Shown here piece by piece: positions 52,080-61,474 of a DNA stretch of 64,000 nucleotides (within the stretch, counting starts at the first letter, position 1; every line of letters starts with the position of its first letter). The stretch is taken from assembly GCA_001298575.1 (NCBI GenBank), contig LJCV01000099.1, forward strand, positions 1 through 64,000, written 5' to 3'. This stretch comes from Actinobacteria bacterium OK074. Its GTDB lineage: Bacteria; Actinomycetota; Actinomycetes; Streptomycetales; Streptomycetaceae. The notes below the pieces were generated by a model. That model had not been told where the DNA came from and ran no database searches. It saw nothing but the letters and a program-made list of their open reading frames with translations. Position numbers and translations under genes: made by a program.

Positions 52080-53074
52080 AGCGTGCTCCAGTCGTGATCG
52101 GGATAGCGGTGCACCGGGGCCGACACGTCGTCGAGCGCCCGGCAGATCTCGTCAGGAAGACTAAGCGCCTCCACTGACAATGCCGCCGTGAGCTGCTGCG
52201 CGTTGCGCGCGCCGACGATCGGGGCGGCCACGCCGGGCCGGTCGCGCACCCATGCCAGGGCCACCTGGAGCGGGGTGACGGCCAGCCCGTCCGCCGCGGT
52301 CTGCACGGCATCGACGATGCCGCTCGCCGTCTCGTCGAGATAGGGCGCCACGAACGGCGCCATGTGCTCCGAGGCGCCCCGCGAGTCGACGGGCAGGGCC
52401 TCGCCCCGGTACTTCCCGGTCAGCACCCCCCGGCCCAGCGGCGAGGACGGCAGCAGCCCGATGCCCAGGTCGAGCGCGGCCGGCAGTACTTCCCGCTCGA
52501 CGCCGCGCTGGAGCAGCGAGTACTCCAGCTGCGTACTGGCGATCCGGGTCCGCGTCCCGGGCGCGGCCAGCTGCCAGGTCGCGGCCTTGGCGAGCTGCCA
52601 GCCGCAGTAGTTGGACACGCCCGCGTACCGGGCCCGCCCGCTGCCGACGGCGATGTCGAGCGCCTGGAGGGTCTCTTCGAGCGGCGTGTCGGGGTCGAAC
52701 GCGTGCACGTGCCACAGGTCGACGTAGTCGGTGCCGATCCGGGCCAGCGAGGCGTCCAGCGCGGCGAGCAGATGCCCGCGCGACCCGTCGAACCGCCGGT
52801 ACGGGTCCGGCACGCTCCCCGCCTTGGTCGAGATGATCAGATCCCGCCGCGGCACGAGCCCTTCTATCAGCCGCCCGAGCAGGTATTCGGCCTCTCCGTC
52901 GCCGTACACGTCCGCGGTGTCGACGAGGTTCCCGCCGGCCTCCCAGAACGCTTTCAACAGCTCCGCGGCGTCATGCTCGTCCGTGTCGCGGCCCCACGTC
53001 AGGGTGCCGAGTCCGATACGGGACACACGCAGGCCAGTACGGCCGAGATGCCTCTGCTCCATGAACGCCGACAT
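52076..53074 (-). CDS. Aldo/keto reductase
   Basis: 332-residue NADPH-dependent carbonyl reductase (TIM barrel). The tetrad residues are in NLVDTADVYGDGEAE (Asp, Tyr), IISTKAG (Lys) and LWHVHAFD (His). The NADP-binding C-terminus is PIVGARNAQQL. It starts at the ATG at 53074 (or 53062); neither has a clear Shine-Dalgarno. It is coupled by a 4-base overlap to the RecD-like gene, although the functions look unrelated. Substrate unknown. Confidence 0.93.
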   Translation of the reverse strand: MSAFMEQRHLGRTGLRVSRIGLGTLTWGRDTDEHDAAELLKAFWEAGGNLVDTADVYGDGEAEYLLGRLIEGLVPRRDLIISTKAGSVPDPYRRFDGSRGHLLAALDASLARIGTDYVDLWHVHAFDPDTPLEETLQALDIAVGSGRARYAGVSNYCGWQLAKAATWQLAAPGTRTRIASTQLEYSLLQRGVEREVLPAALDLGIGLLPSSPLGRGVLTGKYRGEALPVDSRGASEHMAPFVAPYLDETASGIVDAVQTAADGLAVTPLQVALAWVRDRPGVAAPIVGARNAQQLTAALSVEALSLPDEICRALDDVSAPVHRYPDHDWSTL

Positions 53075-53151
53075 TACTGTCCGGAACTGCCGAAGTGGTG
53101 GCCTGTGGATAACGGATTCGAGCGGTTCCTCCACCGCCTCCGATCAGGGGA

Positions 53152-53190
53152 GCGCCCCAAAGGGGCGCGAGGAACTGCGCGACCAGCCAC
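53152..53190. repeat. Streptomyces interspersed intergenic repeat, copy 1
   Basis: A hairpin GCGCCCC-AAA-GGGGCGC (53152-53168) is followed by the tail ending GCGCGACCAGCCAC (53177-53190). The same tail occurs on the opposite strand at 59293-59306 next to another CCCC/GGGG hairpin. I recall this element being widespread between Streptomyces genes. Confidence 0.75.
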
Positions 53191-53354
53191 AGACAACCCG
53201 CACCCGCCAGAACACCGAACCTCCCACCCCCCAAGGCGCCCCTCGTCCACAGAACCTCGCTCACCGGGACACGCCATGGTCGAACGCAACCCCACCAGCT
53301 AGGGTCACCTCAACAAGGACGTTACTGATCGGTAAATCGCTAAGGGGCTAGCGC

Positions 53355-54410
53355 ATGCGACTCGGCATCAACCTCGGCTACTGGGGCGCCGGAATGGACG
53401 CGGACAATCTCGCGGTCGCCCAGGAGGCCGACCGCCTCGGCTACGCCGTCTGCTGGGCCGCCGAGGCGTACGGATCCGACGCCGCCACCGTCCTCACCTG
53501 GGTCGCCGCCCACACCACCAGGATCGACATCGGCTCGGCCATCTTCCAGATCCCCGCGCGCCAGCCCGCGATGACGGCCATGACCGCCGCCACCCTCGAC
53601 TCCCTCTCCGGCGGCCGCTTCCGTCTCGGCCTCGGCGTGTCGGGACCGCAGGTCTCCGAGGGCTGGTACGGCGTCAAGTTCGACAAGCCGCTGTCCCGCA
53701 CCCGCGAGTACGTGGAGATCATCCGCAAGGCGATGACCCGCGAACGCCTGTCCTACGACGGCGCGCACTGGACGCTGCCGCTGCCCGGCGGCCCCGGCAA
53801 GCCGATCAAGCTGATCGTGCACCCCGAGCGCGAGCACATCCCGCTCTACATCGCCGCGATCGGCCCGAAGAACCTGGAGCAGACCGGCGAGATCGCCGAC
53901 GGCGCGCTGCTCATCTTCCCCTCCGCCGAGCACCTCGAAGAGACCGCGATCAGCCCCCTGCGCACGGGCCGCGAGAAGGCGGGCCTGACCATGGACGGCT
54001 TCGACGTCTGCCCGACGCTGCCGATCTCCCTCGGCGACGACAAGGACGTCCCCACCCTCGCCGACGCCTTCCGCCCCTACACCGCGCTCTACGTCGGCGG
54101 CATGGGCAGCCGCAAGCAGAACTTCTACAACCAGCTCGCCCGCCGCATGGGCTACGAGCAGGCGGCCGACGAGATCCAGGACAAGTACCTGGCCGGTGAC
54201 AAGGAGGGCGCCGCCGCCGCCGTACCGCACGAGCTGATCGACCGGACGACCCTGCTCGGCTCGGTGGAGCGCATCTCCGACCGGATGAAGGCGTACGCGG
54301 CGGCCGGTGTCACGACGCTCACCCTCAACCCGGCCGGGTTCACCCTCGACGAGCGGCTCGCGTCGCTCCGCGCCGGCATCGAGGCGCTGGAACTCGCCGG
54401 ACTCGGGTGA
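53355..54410 (+). CDS. LLM-class F420-dependent oxidoreductase
   Basis: 351-residue TIM-barrel luciferase-like oxidoreductase. It begins MRLGINLGYWGAGMDADNLAVAQEADRLGY and has the F420-family segments AIFQIPARQPAMTAMTAATLDSLSGGRFRLGLGVSGPQVSEGWYG and PLYIAAIGPKNLEQTGEIADGALL. This wording is typical of actinobacterial F420 enzymes rather than FMN luciferases. It transfers hydride between F420H2 and an unknown substrate. It is followed by a terminator shared with corA. Confidence 0.93.
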   Translation: MRLGINLGYWGAGMDADNLAVAQEADRLGYAVCWAAEAYGSDAATVLTWVAAHTTRIDIGSAIFQIPARQPAMTAMTAATLDSLSGGRFRLGLGVSGPQVSEGWYGVKFDKPLSRTREYVEIIRKAMTRERLSYDGAHWTLPLPGGPGKPIKLIVHPEREHIPLYIAAIGPKNLEQTGEIADGALLIFPSAEHLEETAISPLRTGREKAGLTMDGFDVCPTLPISLGDDKDVPTLADAFRPYTALYVGGMGSRKQNFYNQLARRMGYEQAADEIQDKYLAGDKEGAAAAVPHELIDRTTLLGSVERISDRMKAYAAAGVTTLTLNPAGFTLDERLASLRAGIEALELAGLG

Positions 54411-54432
54411 CGCGGGCCGCACCGAGGTTCCG

Positions 54433-54474
54433 CGGCCGTGGTGGGGGCTCGGGGGGTCTTCCCCGCCACGGCCG
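54433..54474. terminator. Bidirectional terminator
   Basis: 14-bp stem with one G-U pair (54433-54446 with 54461-54474) and a 14-base loop, between the convergent F420 oxidoreductase and corA genes. Confidence 0.8.
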
Positions 54475-54553
54475 GTAACGGGAACAACGCGCCGCCGTGG
54501 CCGTGGTTACGGCCCCGGCGCACCCCACGCGCGCGTGCCCCTCGTTTCGTTCC

Positions 54554-55546
54554 CTACAGCCACCCCCGCCGCTTGAACATCCGGAGCAGCAGTACTTCCA
54601 GGACCGCCATCACCGCGATCACCGCCGGATACGACCACAGCCAGTGCAGTTCCGGCATGTGGTCGAAGTTCATGCCGTAGATCCCGGCGATCATCGTGGG
54701 GACCGCGGCCATGGCGGCGTACGCGGAGATCTTCCGCATGTCGTCGTTCTGCCGGACGCTCGTCTGGGCCAGATGGGCCGAGAGGATGTCCGACACCAGC
54801 CGGTCCAGGCCCTCCACGGACTCGTTCACGCGCGTGAGGTGGTCGCTGACGTCGCGGAAGAACGGCCGCGCCTTGTCGTGCACGAAGGGCACCGCCACGC
54901 CGAACGGCGCCGTGCCCGCGAGCCGGGACAGCGGCGGTGCCAGCGGCCCGGTCGCCCGCCGGAACTCCATGATCTGCCGCTTGAAGGTGTAGATGCGCGA
55001 CGCCGAGTACCGCGAGCCGCCGTCCGGCGAGAACACCTCCGCCTCCAGCTCCTCCAGGTCGGTCTGCAACTCGGCCGCCACGTCCACGTAGTGGTCGACG
55101 GTGGCGTCCGCGAGCGCGTACAGCACCGCCGTGGGCCCCTTGCCGAGCAACTCGGGCTCCTGCTCAAGCCGGTGCCGTACGACGCCCAGGGGCGAGCCCG
55201 TGCCGTGACGGACCGTCACCACGAAGGCGTCGCCGACGAAGACCATGACCTCGTCGGTGGAGACGGCGTCGCTGTCCGGCTCGTACACGGCCGGTTTGAG
55301 CACCAGGAAGAGCGAGTCGTCGTACACCTCCAGTTTGGGCCGCTGGTGGGCGTTGAGGGCGTCCTCGACGGCCAGCGGGTGCAGCCCGAACTCGGCGGTG
55401 ACCAGGTCGAACTCGTCCTCGGTCGGCTCGTACAGGCCGATCCACACGAAACCGCCCACCGCGCGCGCGTCCGCCAGGGCGTCGGACAGGTCCCCGACGC
55501 CCTCGGCGCGGTGCCCCTCGCGGTAGACGGCACAGTCGACGATCAC
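54554..55546 (-). CDS. corA: Magnesium/cobalt transporter CorA
   Basis: 330 residues. A large cytoplasmic alpha/beta funnel domain precedes two C-terminal membrane helices. The selectivity motif YGMNFDHMPEL (GMN) lies at the end of the first helix and a basic tail MFKRRGWL follows. The channel is pentameric and imports Mg2+. It starts at a GTG at 55546. No regulatory RNA is obvious in the 115 bases upstream. Confidence 0.95.
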   Translation of the reverse strand: MIVDCAVYREGHRAEGVGDLSDALADARAVGGFVWIGLYEPTEDEFDLVTAEFGLHPLAVEDALNAHQRPKLEVYDDSLFLVLKPAVYEPDSDAVSTDEVMVFVGDAFVVTVRHGTGSPLGVVRHRLEQEPELLGKGPTAVLYALADATVDHYVDVAAELQTDLEELEAEVFSPDGGSRYSASRIYTFKRQIMEFRRATGPLAPPLSRLAGTAPFGVAVPFVHDKARPFFRDVSDHLTRVNESVEGLDRLVSDILSAHLAQTSVRQNDDMRKISAYAAMAAVPTMIAGIYGMNFDHMPELHWLWSYPAVIAVMAVLEVLLLRMFKRRGWL

Positions 55547-55662
55547 GGAACGTATTGTCCCGCCCGGACGTTCACACCGCAGGACGAAACGGCGTCCCAC
55601 GCGCGCGTACCGCCCCGCCCGCCCCCGGGGGCACCGCCCGCCGCCCCCGTACGCTGGACGGC

Positions 55663-56361
55663 ATGCCCACGCTGATCCTCGTCCGGCACGGACGCTCCAC
55701 CGCCAACACCGAGGGACTGCTCGCCGGCCGGACGCCCGGCATCGCCCTCGACGAGCGCGGTACCGCCCAGGCCGCCGCCCTGCCGGGACGGCTCGCCGGA
55801 ATGCCCCTCTCCGAGGTCGTCACCAGCCCGCTCCAGCGCTGCCGCGAGACCGTGCAACCGCTGCTGGACGCCCGCCCGGAGCTGCCCCACCACATCGAAG
55901 AACGCATCAGCGAGTGCGACTACGGCGACTGGTCCGGCCGCAAACTCGCCGAACTCATGGACGAGCCGCTGATGGAGATCGTCCAGGCGCACCCGTCCGC
56001 CGCCGCGTTCCCCGGCGGCGAGTCCATGCGGGCCATGCAGACGCGCGCCGCCGAGGCCGTACGCGAGTGGAACGCGCGCGTGGAGCGCGACCACGGCGCC
56101 GGCGCCGTCTACCTGATGTGCTCGCACGGCGACATCATCAAGGCGCTCGTGGCGGACGCGCTCGGGCTGCATCTCGACCTCTTCCAGCGGATCTCGGTGG
56201 AACCGTGTTCCCTCACCGCGATCCGCTACACCCGGCTGCGGCCGTTTCTCGTCCGCCTCGGCGACACCGGCGATTTCACGTCCCTTGTGCCCCGCGAGGC
56301 ACCCAAGGGGGAGGGGAACGACGGAGAGGCCGCGGTGGGAGGCGGTGCGGGCGCACCGTGA
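55663..56361 (+). CDS. Histidine phosphatase family protein (MSMEG_4193-like)
   Basis: 232-residue phosphoglycerate-mutase-fold phosphatase. The phosphohistidine motif LILVRHGRSTAN is at the N-terminus, then SPLQRCRET, catalytic Glu in ISECDYGDWSG, and the second His in LMCSHGDIIKALVADALGL. It is of the kind named MSMEG_4193 family. It is the first of a cluster with a DUF3090 gene and an SCO1664-like gene, an arrangement conserved across actinobacteria. The substrate is unknown. Confidence 0.92.
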   Translation: MPTLILVRHGRSTANTEGLLAGRTPGIALDERGTAQAAALPGRLAGMPLSEVVTSPLQRCRETVQPLLDARPELPHHIEERISECDYGDWSGRKLAELMDEPLMEIVQAHPSAAAFPGGESMRAMQTRAAEAVREWNARVERDHGAGAVYLMCSHGDIIKALVADALGLHLDLFQRISVEPCSLTAIRYTRLRPFLVRLGDTGDFTSLVPREAPKGEGNDGEAAVGGGAGAP

Positions 56362-56492
56362 TCGTCGGCCGCAGTAGGGTGAAGCGGTCGAACCGGCGCA
56401 GCAGTTGCCGGTGAGCGGCGCGGACGGCCCGTAGCGACCGCCCGGCCCGCCCGCCGACCGACCGAACCGAACGATCCAATGGAGAGCAGGAC

Positions 56493-57083
56493 GTGTCCCG
56501 TCAGGTGTTCCTCTACGACCCCCCGGACCGCTTCGTGGCCGGCACGGTCGGGTTGCCCGGACGCCGTACCTTCTTCCTACAGGCTTCCTCCGGGACCCGG
56601 ACGACCAGCGTGGCCCTGGAGAAGACGCAGGTCGCGGCGCTCGCCGAACGCATGGACGAGTTGCTCGACGAAGTGGTGCGGCGCAGCGGCGGCAACGCGC
56701 CCGTGCCCGCGGTCGCCCCCACCGAGATCTCCGACGCGGCCCCCCTCGACACCCCCGTCGAGGAGGAGTTCCGGGTCGGCACCATGGCCCTGGCCTGGGA
56801 CGGCGACGAACAGCGCATGATCGTCGAGGCGCAGGCCCTCGTCGAACTCGACGCCGACACCGACGAGGACCTCGCCGAGGCCGAGGAACGCCTCCTCCAG
56901 GACGAGGAGAACGGCCCGCCGATGCTGCGCGTCCGCCTCACCGGCGCGCAGGCCAGGGCGTTCGCCAAGCGCGCCCTGGACGTCGTCAACGCGGGCCGCC
57001 CGCCGTGCCCGCTGTGCAGCCTCCCGCTCGACCCGGAAGGACACGTATGTCCGCGCCAGAACGGATACCGCCGCGGAGCGTGA
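56493..57083 (+). CDS. DUF3090 family protein
   Basis: 196 residues, MSRQVFLYDPPDRFVAGTVG at the N-terminus. The middle is acidic (DADTDEDLAEAEERLLQDEENG). The C-terminal zinc-binding motif is CPLCSLPLDPEGHVCP. It is conserved in actinobacteria between the phosphatase and the SCO1664-like gene; role unknown. It starts at a GTG and overlaps the next gene by 37 bases, so the two are coupled. Confidence 0.9.
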   Translation: MSRQVFLYDPPDRFVAGTVGLPGRRTFFLQASSGTRTTSVALEKTQVAALAERMDELLDEVVRRSGGNAPVPAVAPTEISDAAPLDTPVEEEFRVGTMALAWDGDEQRMIVEAQALVELDADTDEDLAEAEERLLQDEENGPPMLRVRLTGAQARAFAKRALDVVNAGRPPCPLCSLPLDPEGHVCPRQNGYRRGA

Positions 57084-57916
57084 CGACCACCGGCCCGGCC
57101 TCCGCCGAACCACGGGGTGAGCACGGCGGCGCCCCGCTCACCGATCTGCTCACCGAGGGCGAGCTGACCGTCCGCGGCCGCATCCGGGACGCCTCCAACG
57201 CGGCCCTGTACTGCGCGGTCGCGCACGACGGGCGGGAAGCCGCCTGCATCTACAAGCCGGTCGCCGGGGAGCGGCCCCTGTGGGACTTCCCCGACGGCAC
57301 CCTCGCCCAGCGCGAGGTCGCCGCCTACGAGGTCTCCGAGGCCACCGGCTGGGGCCTCGTACCGCTCACCGTGCTGCGCGAGGGCCCCTACGGCGAGGGC
57401 ATGTGCCAGCTGTGGATCGAGGGCGAACCGGAATCCGAACTGCTCGCCCTGCTGGACGAGGAGGAGCCCCCGGAGGGCTGGAAGGCGATCGGCTTCGCGG
57501 AGGTGTCGGAGGGCCGTACCGCGCTCCTGGTGCACGCCGACGACCCCCGGCTGCGCCGCCTCGCCGTCCTGGACGCGGTGATCAACAACGCGGACCGCAA
57601 GGGCGGCCACTTCCTGGAGGAGCCCGGCGGACGCCTCTACGGCATCGATCACGGCGTGACCTTCAACACGGAGAACAAACTGCGCACCCTGCTGTGGGGC
57701 TGGGCCGGAGAGCCGCTCACGGCGGAGGCGCTGGCGGTCCTGGACGGTCTCAGGACGGCCCTGGCCGAGGGCGGGACGCTGGCGGAACGCCTTGCGCCGC
57801 TGATCACGGCCGCGGAGCTGGCGGCGACGCGGGAGCGGGTCGCCGCGCTGCTGGCGAGCGGGAAGCACCCGGAGCCGAGCGGGGAGTGGCCGGCGATCCC
57901 GTGGCCGCCGGTGTGA
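57047..57916 (+). CDS. SCO1664 family protein (PI3/4-kinase-like)
   Basis: 289 residues. The fold signature of the PI3K-related group is visible: AACIYKPVAGERPLWDFPDGTLAQREVAAYEVSEATGWGLVP (nucleotide-binding Lys), LAVLDAVINNADRKGGHFLEEPGGRLYGIDHGVTFN (catalytic NNADRK and metal-binding DHG). Named after the S. coelicolor protein; function unproven. GGAAGGA precedes the ATG at 57047, inside the DUF3090 gene. Together with the phosphatase, this suggests a conserved phosphate-transfer module next to mycothiol synthesis. Confidence 0.9.
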   Translation: MSAPERIPPRSVTTTGPASAEPRGEHGGAPLTDLLTEGELTVRGRIRDASNAALYCAVAHDGREAACIYKPVAGERPLWDFPDGTLAQREVAAYEVSEATGWGLVPLTVLREGPYGEGMCQLWIEGEPESELLALLDEEEPPEGWKAIGFAEVSEGRTALLVHADDPRLRRLAVLDAVINNADRKGGHFLEEPGGRLYGIDHGVTFNTENKLRTLLWGWAGEPLTAEALAVLDGLRTALAEGGTLAERLAPLITAAELAATRERVAALLASGKHPEPSGEWPAIPWPPV

Positions 57917-58023
57917 TGGGTGGCTGATGCACACACCTGCCGTGCATCGCAAGACCGTCTTCCCGGCCATCCCGCCCACTCCCCTTCGTATACGGAACTA
58001 AAGGTCGGGTTACGCTCATGTAC

Positions 58024-59253
58024 ATGCATGCCTGGCCCGCTTCCGAGGTCCCCGCCCTGCCTGGTCAGGGTCGCGACCTGAGGATCCACGACACCGCGAC
58101 CGGGGGCCTGGTGACCCTCGACCCCGGTCCCGTCGCCCGAATCTACGTCTGCGGCATTACGCCGTACGACGCCACCCACATGGGGCACGCGGCGACCTAC
58201 AACGCGTTCGACCTCGTGCAGCGCGTGTGGCTCGACACCAAGCGGCAGGTTCACTACGTCCAGAACGTCACCGACGTCGACGACCCGCTGCTCGAACGGG
58301 CCGTCCGTGACGGCGTCGACTGGACCGCCCTCGCCGAGAAGGAGACCACCCTCTTCCGCGAGGACATGACCGCCCTGCGGATGCTGCCGCCGCGGCACTA
58401 CATCGGCGCCGTGGAGGCGATACCCGGCATCGTCCCCCTGGTCGAGCGGCTCCGGGACGCGGGCGCCGCGTACGAACTCGACGGCGACGTCTACTTCTCC
58501 ATCGAGTCCGACCCCAACTTCGGCAAGGTCTCCGGCCTCGACGCCGCCGCCATGCGGCTGCTGTCCGCCGAACGCGGCGGCGACCCCGACCGCATCGGCA
58601 AGAAGAACCCCCTCGACCCGATGCTCTGGATGGCCGCCCGCCCCGGCGAGCCGAGCTGGGACGGCGGCTCCCTCGGCGCCGGGCGCCCCGGCTGGCACAT
58701 CGAGTGCGTCGCCATCGCCCTCGACCACCTCGGCATGGGCTTCGACGTCCAGGGCGGCGGCTCCGACCTCGCCTTCCCGCACCACGAGATGGGCGCCTCG
58801 CACGCCCAGGTGCTCACCGGCGAGTTCCCGATGGCCAAGGCGTACGTCCACGCGGGCATGGTCGGGCTCGACGGCGAGAAGATGTCCAAGTCCAAGGGCA
58901 ACCTCGTCTTCGTGTCGCAGCTGCGGCGCGACGGCGTCGACCCCGCCGCCATCCGGCTGGCGCTGCTCGCGCACCACTACCGGGCGGACTGGGAGTGGAC
59001 GGACCAGGTGCTGCGGGACGCTGGCGCTCGGCTTGAGCGGTGGCGGGCGGCGGTGTCCCGGCCTGACGGGCCGGGTGCGGAGGGGCTCGTCGAAGAGGTT
59101 CGCGAGGCCCTTGCGGATGACCTGGACGCGCCTGCGGCGCTGGCTGCGGTGGATCGGTGGGCGGCGCTTCAGCGGGAGAGCGGGGGGACGGATACGGGTG
59201 CCCCCGGGGTTGTGTCTCGGGCGGTGGATGCGTTGCTGGGGGTTGCGCTCTAG
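58024..59253 (+). CDS. mshC: Mycothiol ligase MshC
   Basis: Links cysteine to GlcN-Ins in mycothiol synthesis, using ATP. 409 residues, class I cysteinyl-tRNA-synthetase fold. HIGH-type motif [17 protein letters not shown]. The cysteine-zinc site is in [47 protein letters not shown] is in [10 protein letters not shown]. It lacks the tRNA-binding C-terminus of CysS. The start at 58024 ([14 protein letters not shown]) matches known MshC proteins; an ATG two codons upstream is possible. Confidence 0.96.
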   Translation: MHAWPASEVPALPGQGRDLRIHDTATGGLVTLDPGPVARIYVCGITPYDATHMGHAATYNAFDLVQRVWLDTKRQVHYVQNVTDVDDPLLERAVRDGVDWTALAEKETTLFREDMTALRMLPPRHYIGAVEAIPGIVPLVERLRDAGAAYELDGDVYFSIESDPNFGKVSGLDAAAMRLLSAERGGDPDRIGKKNPLDPMLWMAARPGEPSWDGGSLGAGRPGWHIECVAIALDHLGMGFDVQGGGSDLAFPHHEMGASHAQVLTGEFPMAKAYVHAGMVGLDGEKMSKSKGNLVFVSQLRRDGVDPAAIRLALLAHHYRADWEWTDQVLRDAGARLERWRAAVSRPDGPGAEGLVEEVREALADDLDAPAALAAVDRWAALQRESGGTDTGAPGVVSRAVDALLGVAL

Positions 59254-59292
59254 CTCCGCCGGGGGTGCGGTGTTTTTGGCTGCGGCGCCGTC

Positions 59293-59356
59293 GTGGCTGG
59301 TCGCGCCCACGCGGCGGAGCCGCACAATGTCACAGCCCCGCGCCCCTTACGGGGCG
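59293..59356. repeat. Streptomyces interspersed intergenic repeat, copy 2
   Basis: Reverse-strand copy: GTGGCTGGTCGCGC (59293-59306), then an insert with its own small hairpin, then CCCCGCGCCCC and the hairpin CGCCCC-TTAC-GGGGCG (59341-59356). It is a longer variant than the copy at 53.2 kb. Confidence 0.75.
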
Positions 59357-59383
59357 TCGCCCCACCGCAGTTGAACAGCCGAA

Positions 59384-59410
59384 AGGGGGCGGTGCTCAGC
59401 ACCGCCCCCT
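59384..59410. terminator. Bidirectional terminator
   Basis: 11-bp perfect stem (59384-59394 with 59400-59410), loop CTCAG, between convergent mshC and PAC2 genes. Confidence 0.85.
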
Positions 59411-59430
59411 CCCTCGTACCCTTCAGTCCC

Positions 59431-60456
59431 TCAGTCCTCCGAGGAGTCCTCGTCCTCGTCCTCTGCCCCGGCGTCTGCGTCCGGGCGGGGTGGCTTCGGG
59501 GGGCGGGGTTTGCCCGCGGGACCCGGGCCGGGGCCCGGGGTGTCCTTGCGGTAGGTCGGGCCCTCCGCGCCGCCCTCCGTGGCGTGGCCGCCGGGGGTCG
59601 GGCCCGGGGGGCCGTTGACGTCGCGGCGGCGCAGGTAGCGTTCGAACTCGCGGGCGATTGCCTCGCCGGACGCCTCGGGCAGCTCGGCGGTGTCCCGGGC
59701 CTCCTCCAGCGTCTGCACGTACTCGGCGACCTCGCTGTCCTCCGCGGCCAGCTGGTCCACGCCGACCTGCCACGCGCGCGCGTCCTCGGGCAGTTCGCCC
59801 AGCGGGATGCGGACGTCGATCAGGTCCTCCAGGCGGTTGAGGAGGGCCAGCGTCGCCTTCGGGTTCGGCGGCTGCGACACGTAGTGCGGGACCGCGGCCC
59901 ACAGCGACACCGCCGGGACGCCCGCGTGCGTGCACGCCTCCTGGAGGACGCCCACGATGCCGGTGGGGCCCTCGTACTTGGTCTCCTCCAGGTCCATCCG
60001 CTGGGCCAGGTCCGCGTCGGACGTGGTGCCGCTGATCGGAACCGGACGGGTGTGCGGGGTGTCGCCGAGCAGCGCGCCCAGGATCACCACCAGCTCGACC
60101 CCCAGCTCGTGGGCGAAGGCGAGCAGTTCGTTGCAGAACGAACGCCACCGCATGGACGGTTCGATGCCCCGGACCAGGACCAGGTCACGGGGCTTGTCGC
60201 CGCCGACGCGGACCACCGAGAGCCGGGTCGTGGGCCAGGTGATCTTGCGGACCCCGGCCTCCATGAACACCGTGGGACGGTTCACCTGGAAGTCGTAGTA
60301 GTCCTCGGCGTCCAGCGCCGCGAACACCTCCCCCTTCCACTCCCTGTCCAGATGCGCGACCGCTGTGGAGGCGGCGTCGCCGGCGTCGTTCCAGCCCTCG
60401 AACGCGGCCACCATCACTGGGTCGATCAGCTCGGGAACCCCCTCCAGCTCGATCAC
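59431..60456 (-). CDS. PAC2 family protein
   Basis: 341 residues. The PAC2 (proteasome assembly chaperone 2-like) domain begins PVMVAAFEGWNDAGDAASTAV and includes LVLVRGIEPSMRWRSFCNELL and GVPAVSLWAAVPHYVSQPPNPKATLALL. The C-terminal 70 residues are a low-complexity Pro/Gly tract ending in acidic EDEDEDSSED. It starts at a GTG preceded by GGAAGGAGG. Actinobacterial PAC2 proteins are linked to proteasome and ATP-dependent turnover only by homology. Confidence 0.93.
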   Translation of the reverse strand: MIELEGVPELIDPVMVAAFEGWNDAGDAASTAVAHLDREWKGEVFAALDAEDYYDFQVNRPTVFMEAGVRKITWPTTRLSVVRVGGDKPRDLVLVRGIEPSMRWRSFCNELLAFAHELGVELVVILGALLGDTPHTRPVPISGTTSDADLAQRMDLEETKYEGPTGIVGVLQEACTHAGVPAVSLWAAVPHYVSQPPNPKATLALLNRLEDLIDVRIPLGELPEDARAWQVGVDQLAAEDSEVAEYVQTLEEARDTAELPEASGEAIAREFERYLRRRDVNGPPGPTPGGHATEGGAEGPTYRKDTPGPGPGPAGKPRPPKPPRPDADAGAEDEDEDSSED

Positions 60457-60673
60457 CCAGCGCCTCCTTCCGACGTGCCTCGTGTACGCCCCAACCTTAC
60501 GGCCCCGGTGGGGGGCCGCCGCAGCCCCCTTGCACGGGGGAGTGAACGGAACCCTGCCCCGTTCGGACCGGCCGAACACCTTGATCGTCGGCCGGGGTGC
60601 AACCGGTTGCTACGGCGACGGAGCCGGGCGGGGATCCGGGAACGCCTCTCGCCCGCGGCCGTCCGCGGCCCGC

Positions 60674-61345
60674 TCACAGGCTCGACCGCAGCCACTGCTC
60701 CACGCTCGCGATGTGCACCGTCGCCCACGAGCGGGCCGCCTCCGCGTCGCGGTCGCGCAGGGCGCCGAGGATCGCCCGGTGCTCGTGCAGGGTGCGGCTG
60801 ACCGCGTCCTCCTGGGTCAGCCCGCGCCAGATCCGGGCCCGGGTGGTCGGCCCGGACAGGCCGTCCAGCAGCGAGCACAGCACCGAGTTGCCGGAGCTCT
60901 GCACGATGCCCCGGTGGAAGTCCAGGTCGCAGGCGACGAGTTCCTCCACCGAGGGCTGCTCCCCGAGCTTGTCGAGCTGGGCGCTCAACGCGTCGAGCTG
61001 CTGTTCGCTGATGCGCAGGGCCGCCATCGCGGTCGCGGCGGGCTCCAGGATGCGGCGGACGGCCAGGAACTCCAGGACGGTGTCGTCGCGGTGGAAGTCC
61101 ACGACGAAACTCAGCGCCTCCAGGAGGAGTTGGGGGTCCAGGCTGGTGACGTAGGTGCCGTCGCCCTGGCGTACGTCCAGGATGCGGATCAGCGACAGGG
61201 CGCGGACGGCCTCGCGCAGCGAGTTGCGGGACAGGCCGAGCCCGGCGGCCAGCTCGCTCTCCTTGGGCAGGCGGTCGCCGGGCCGCAGCGCGCCGGAGAC
61301 GATCATTCCCTTGATCTTCTCGATCGCCTCATCGGTGACTGCCAT
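60674..61345 (-). CDS. FadR-subfamily GntR regulator
   Basis: 223 residues. The winged HTH is IVSGALRPGDRLPKESELAAGLGLSRNSLREAVRALSLIRILDVRQGDGTYV. The FCD domain has histidines and acidic residues for metal or carboxylate binding (ACDLDFHRGIVQSSGN, HEHRAILGALRDRD). It lies directly downstream of the nucleoside-salvage operon on the same strand. A palindrome at 61365-61379 lies before its start. I infer that it controls itself and the neighbouring purine/nucleoside operon. Confidence 0.9.
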   Translation of the reverse strand: MAVTDEAIEKIKGMIVSGALRPGDRLPKESELAAGLGLSRNSLREAVRALSLIRILDVRQGDGTYVTSLDPQLLLEALSFVVDFHRDDTVLEFLAVRRILEPAATAMAALRISEQQLDALSAQLDKLGEQPSVEELVACDLDFHRGIVQSSGNSVLCSLLDGLSGPTTRARIWRGLTQEDAVSRTLHEHRAILGALRDRDAEAARSWATVHIASVEQWLRSSL

Positions 61346-61364
61346 GGCGGGCCTCCTGTCGCTC

Positions 61365-61379
61365 AGACATCCGATGACT
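61365..61379. promoter_or_regulatory. Candidate GntR operator, CATC-C-GATG core
   Basis: AG-A-CATC-C-GATG-A-CT, a palindrome except for one base pair, 20 bases upstream of the GntR-type gene. Confidence 0.55.
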
Positions 61380-61474
61380 AGCCATTATGGGGGGTCGGAG
61401 GGCCGAGCAGAGTGGAAGATCTTCCAGAAGCCGGGCCGGATCGCCGGGGCGGATCCCCGCGTCGGCCCGCCGGG

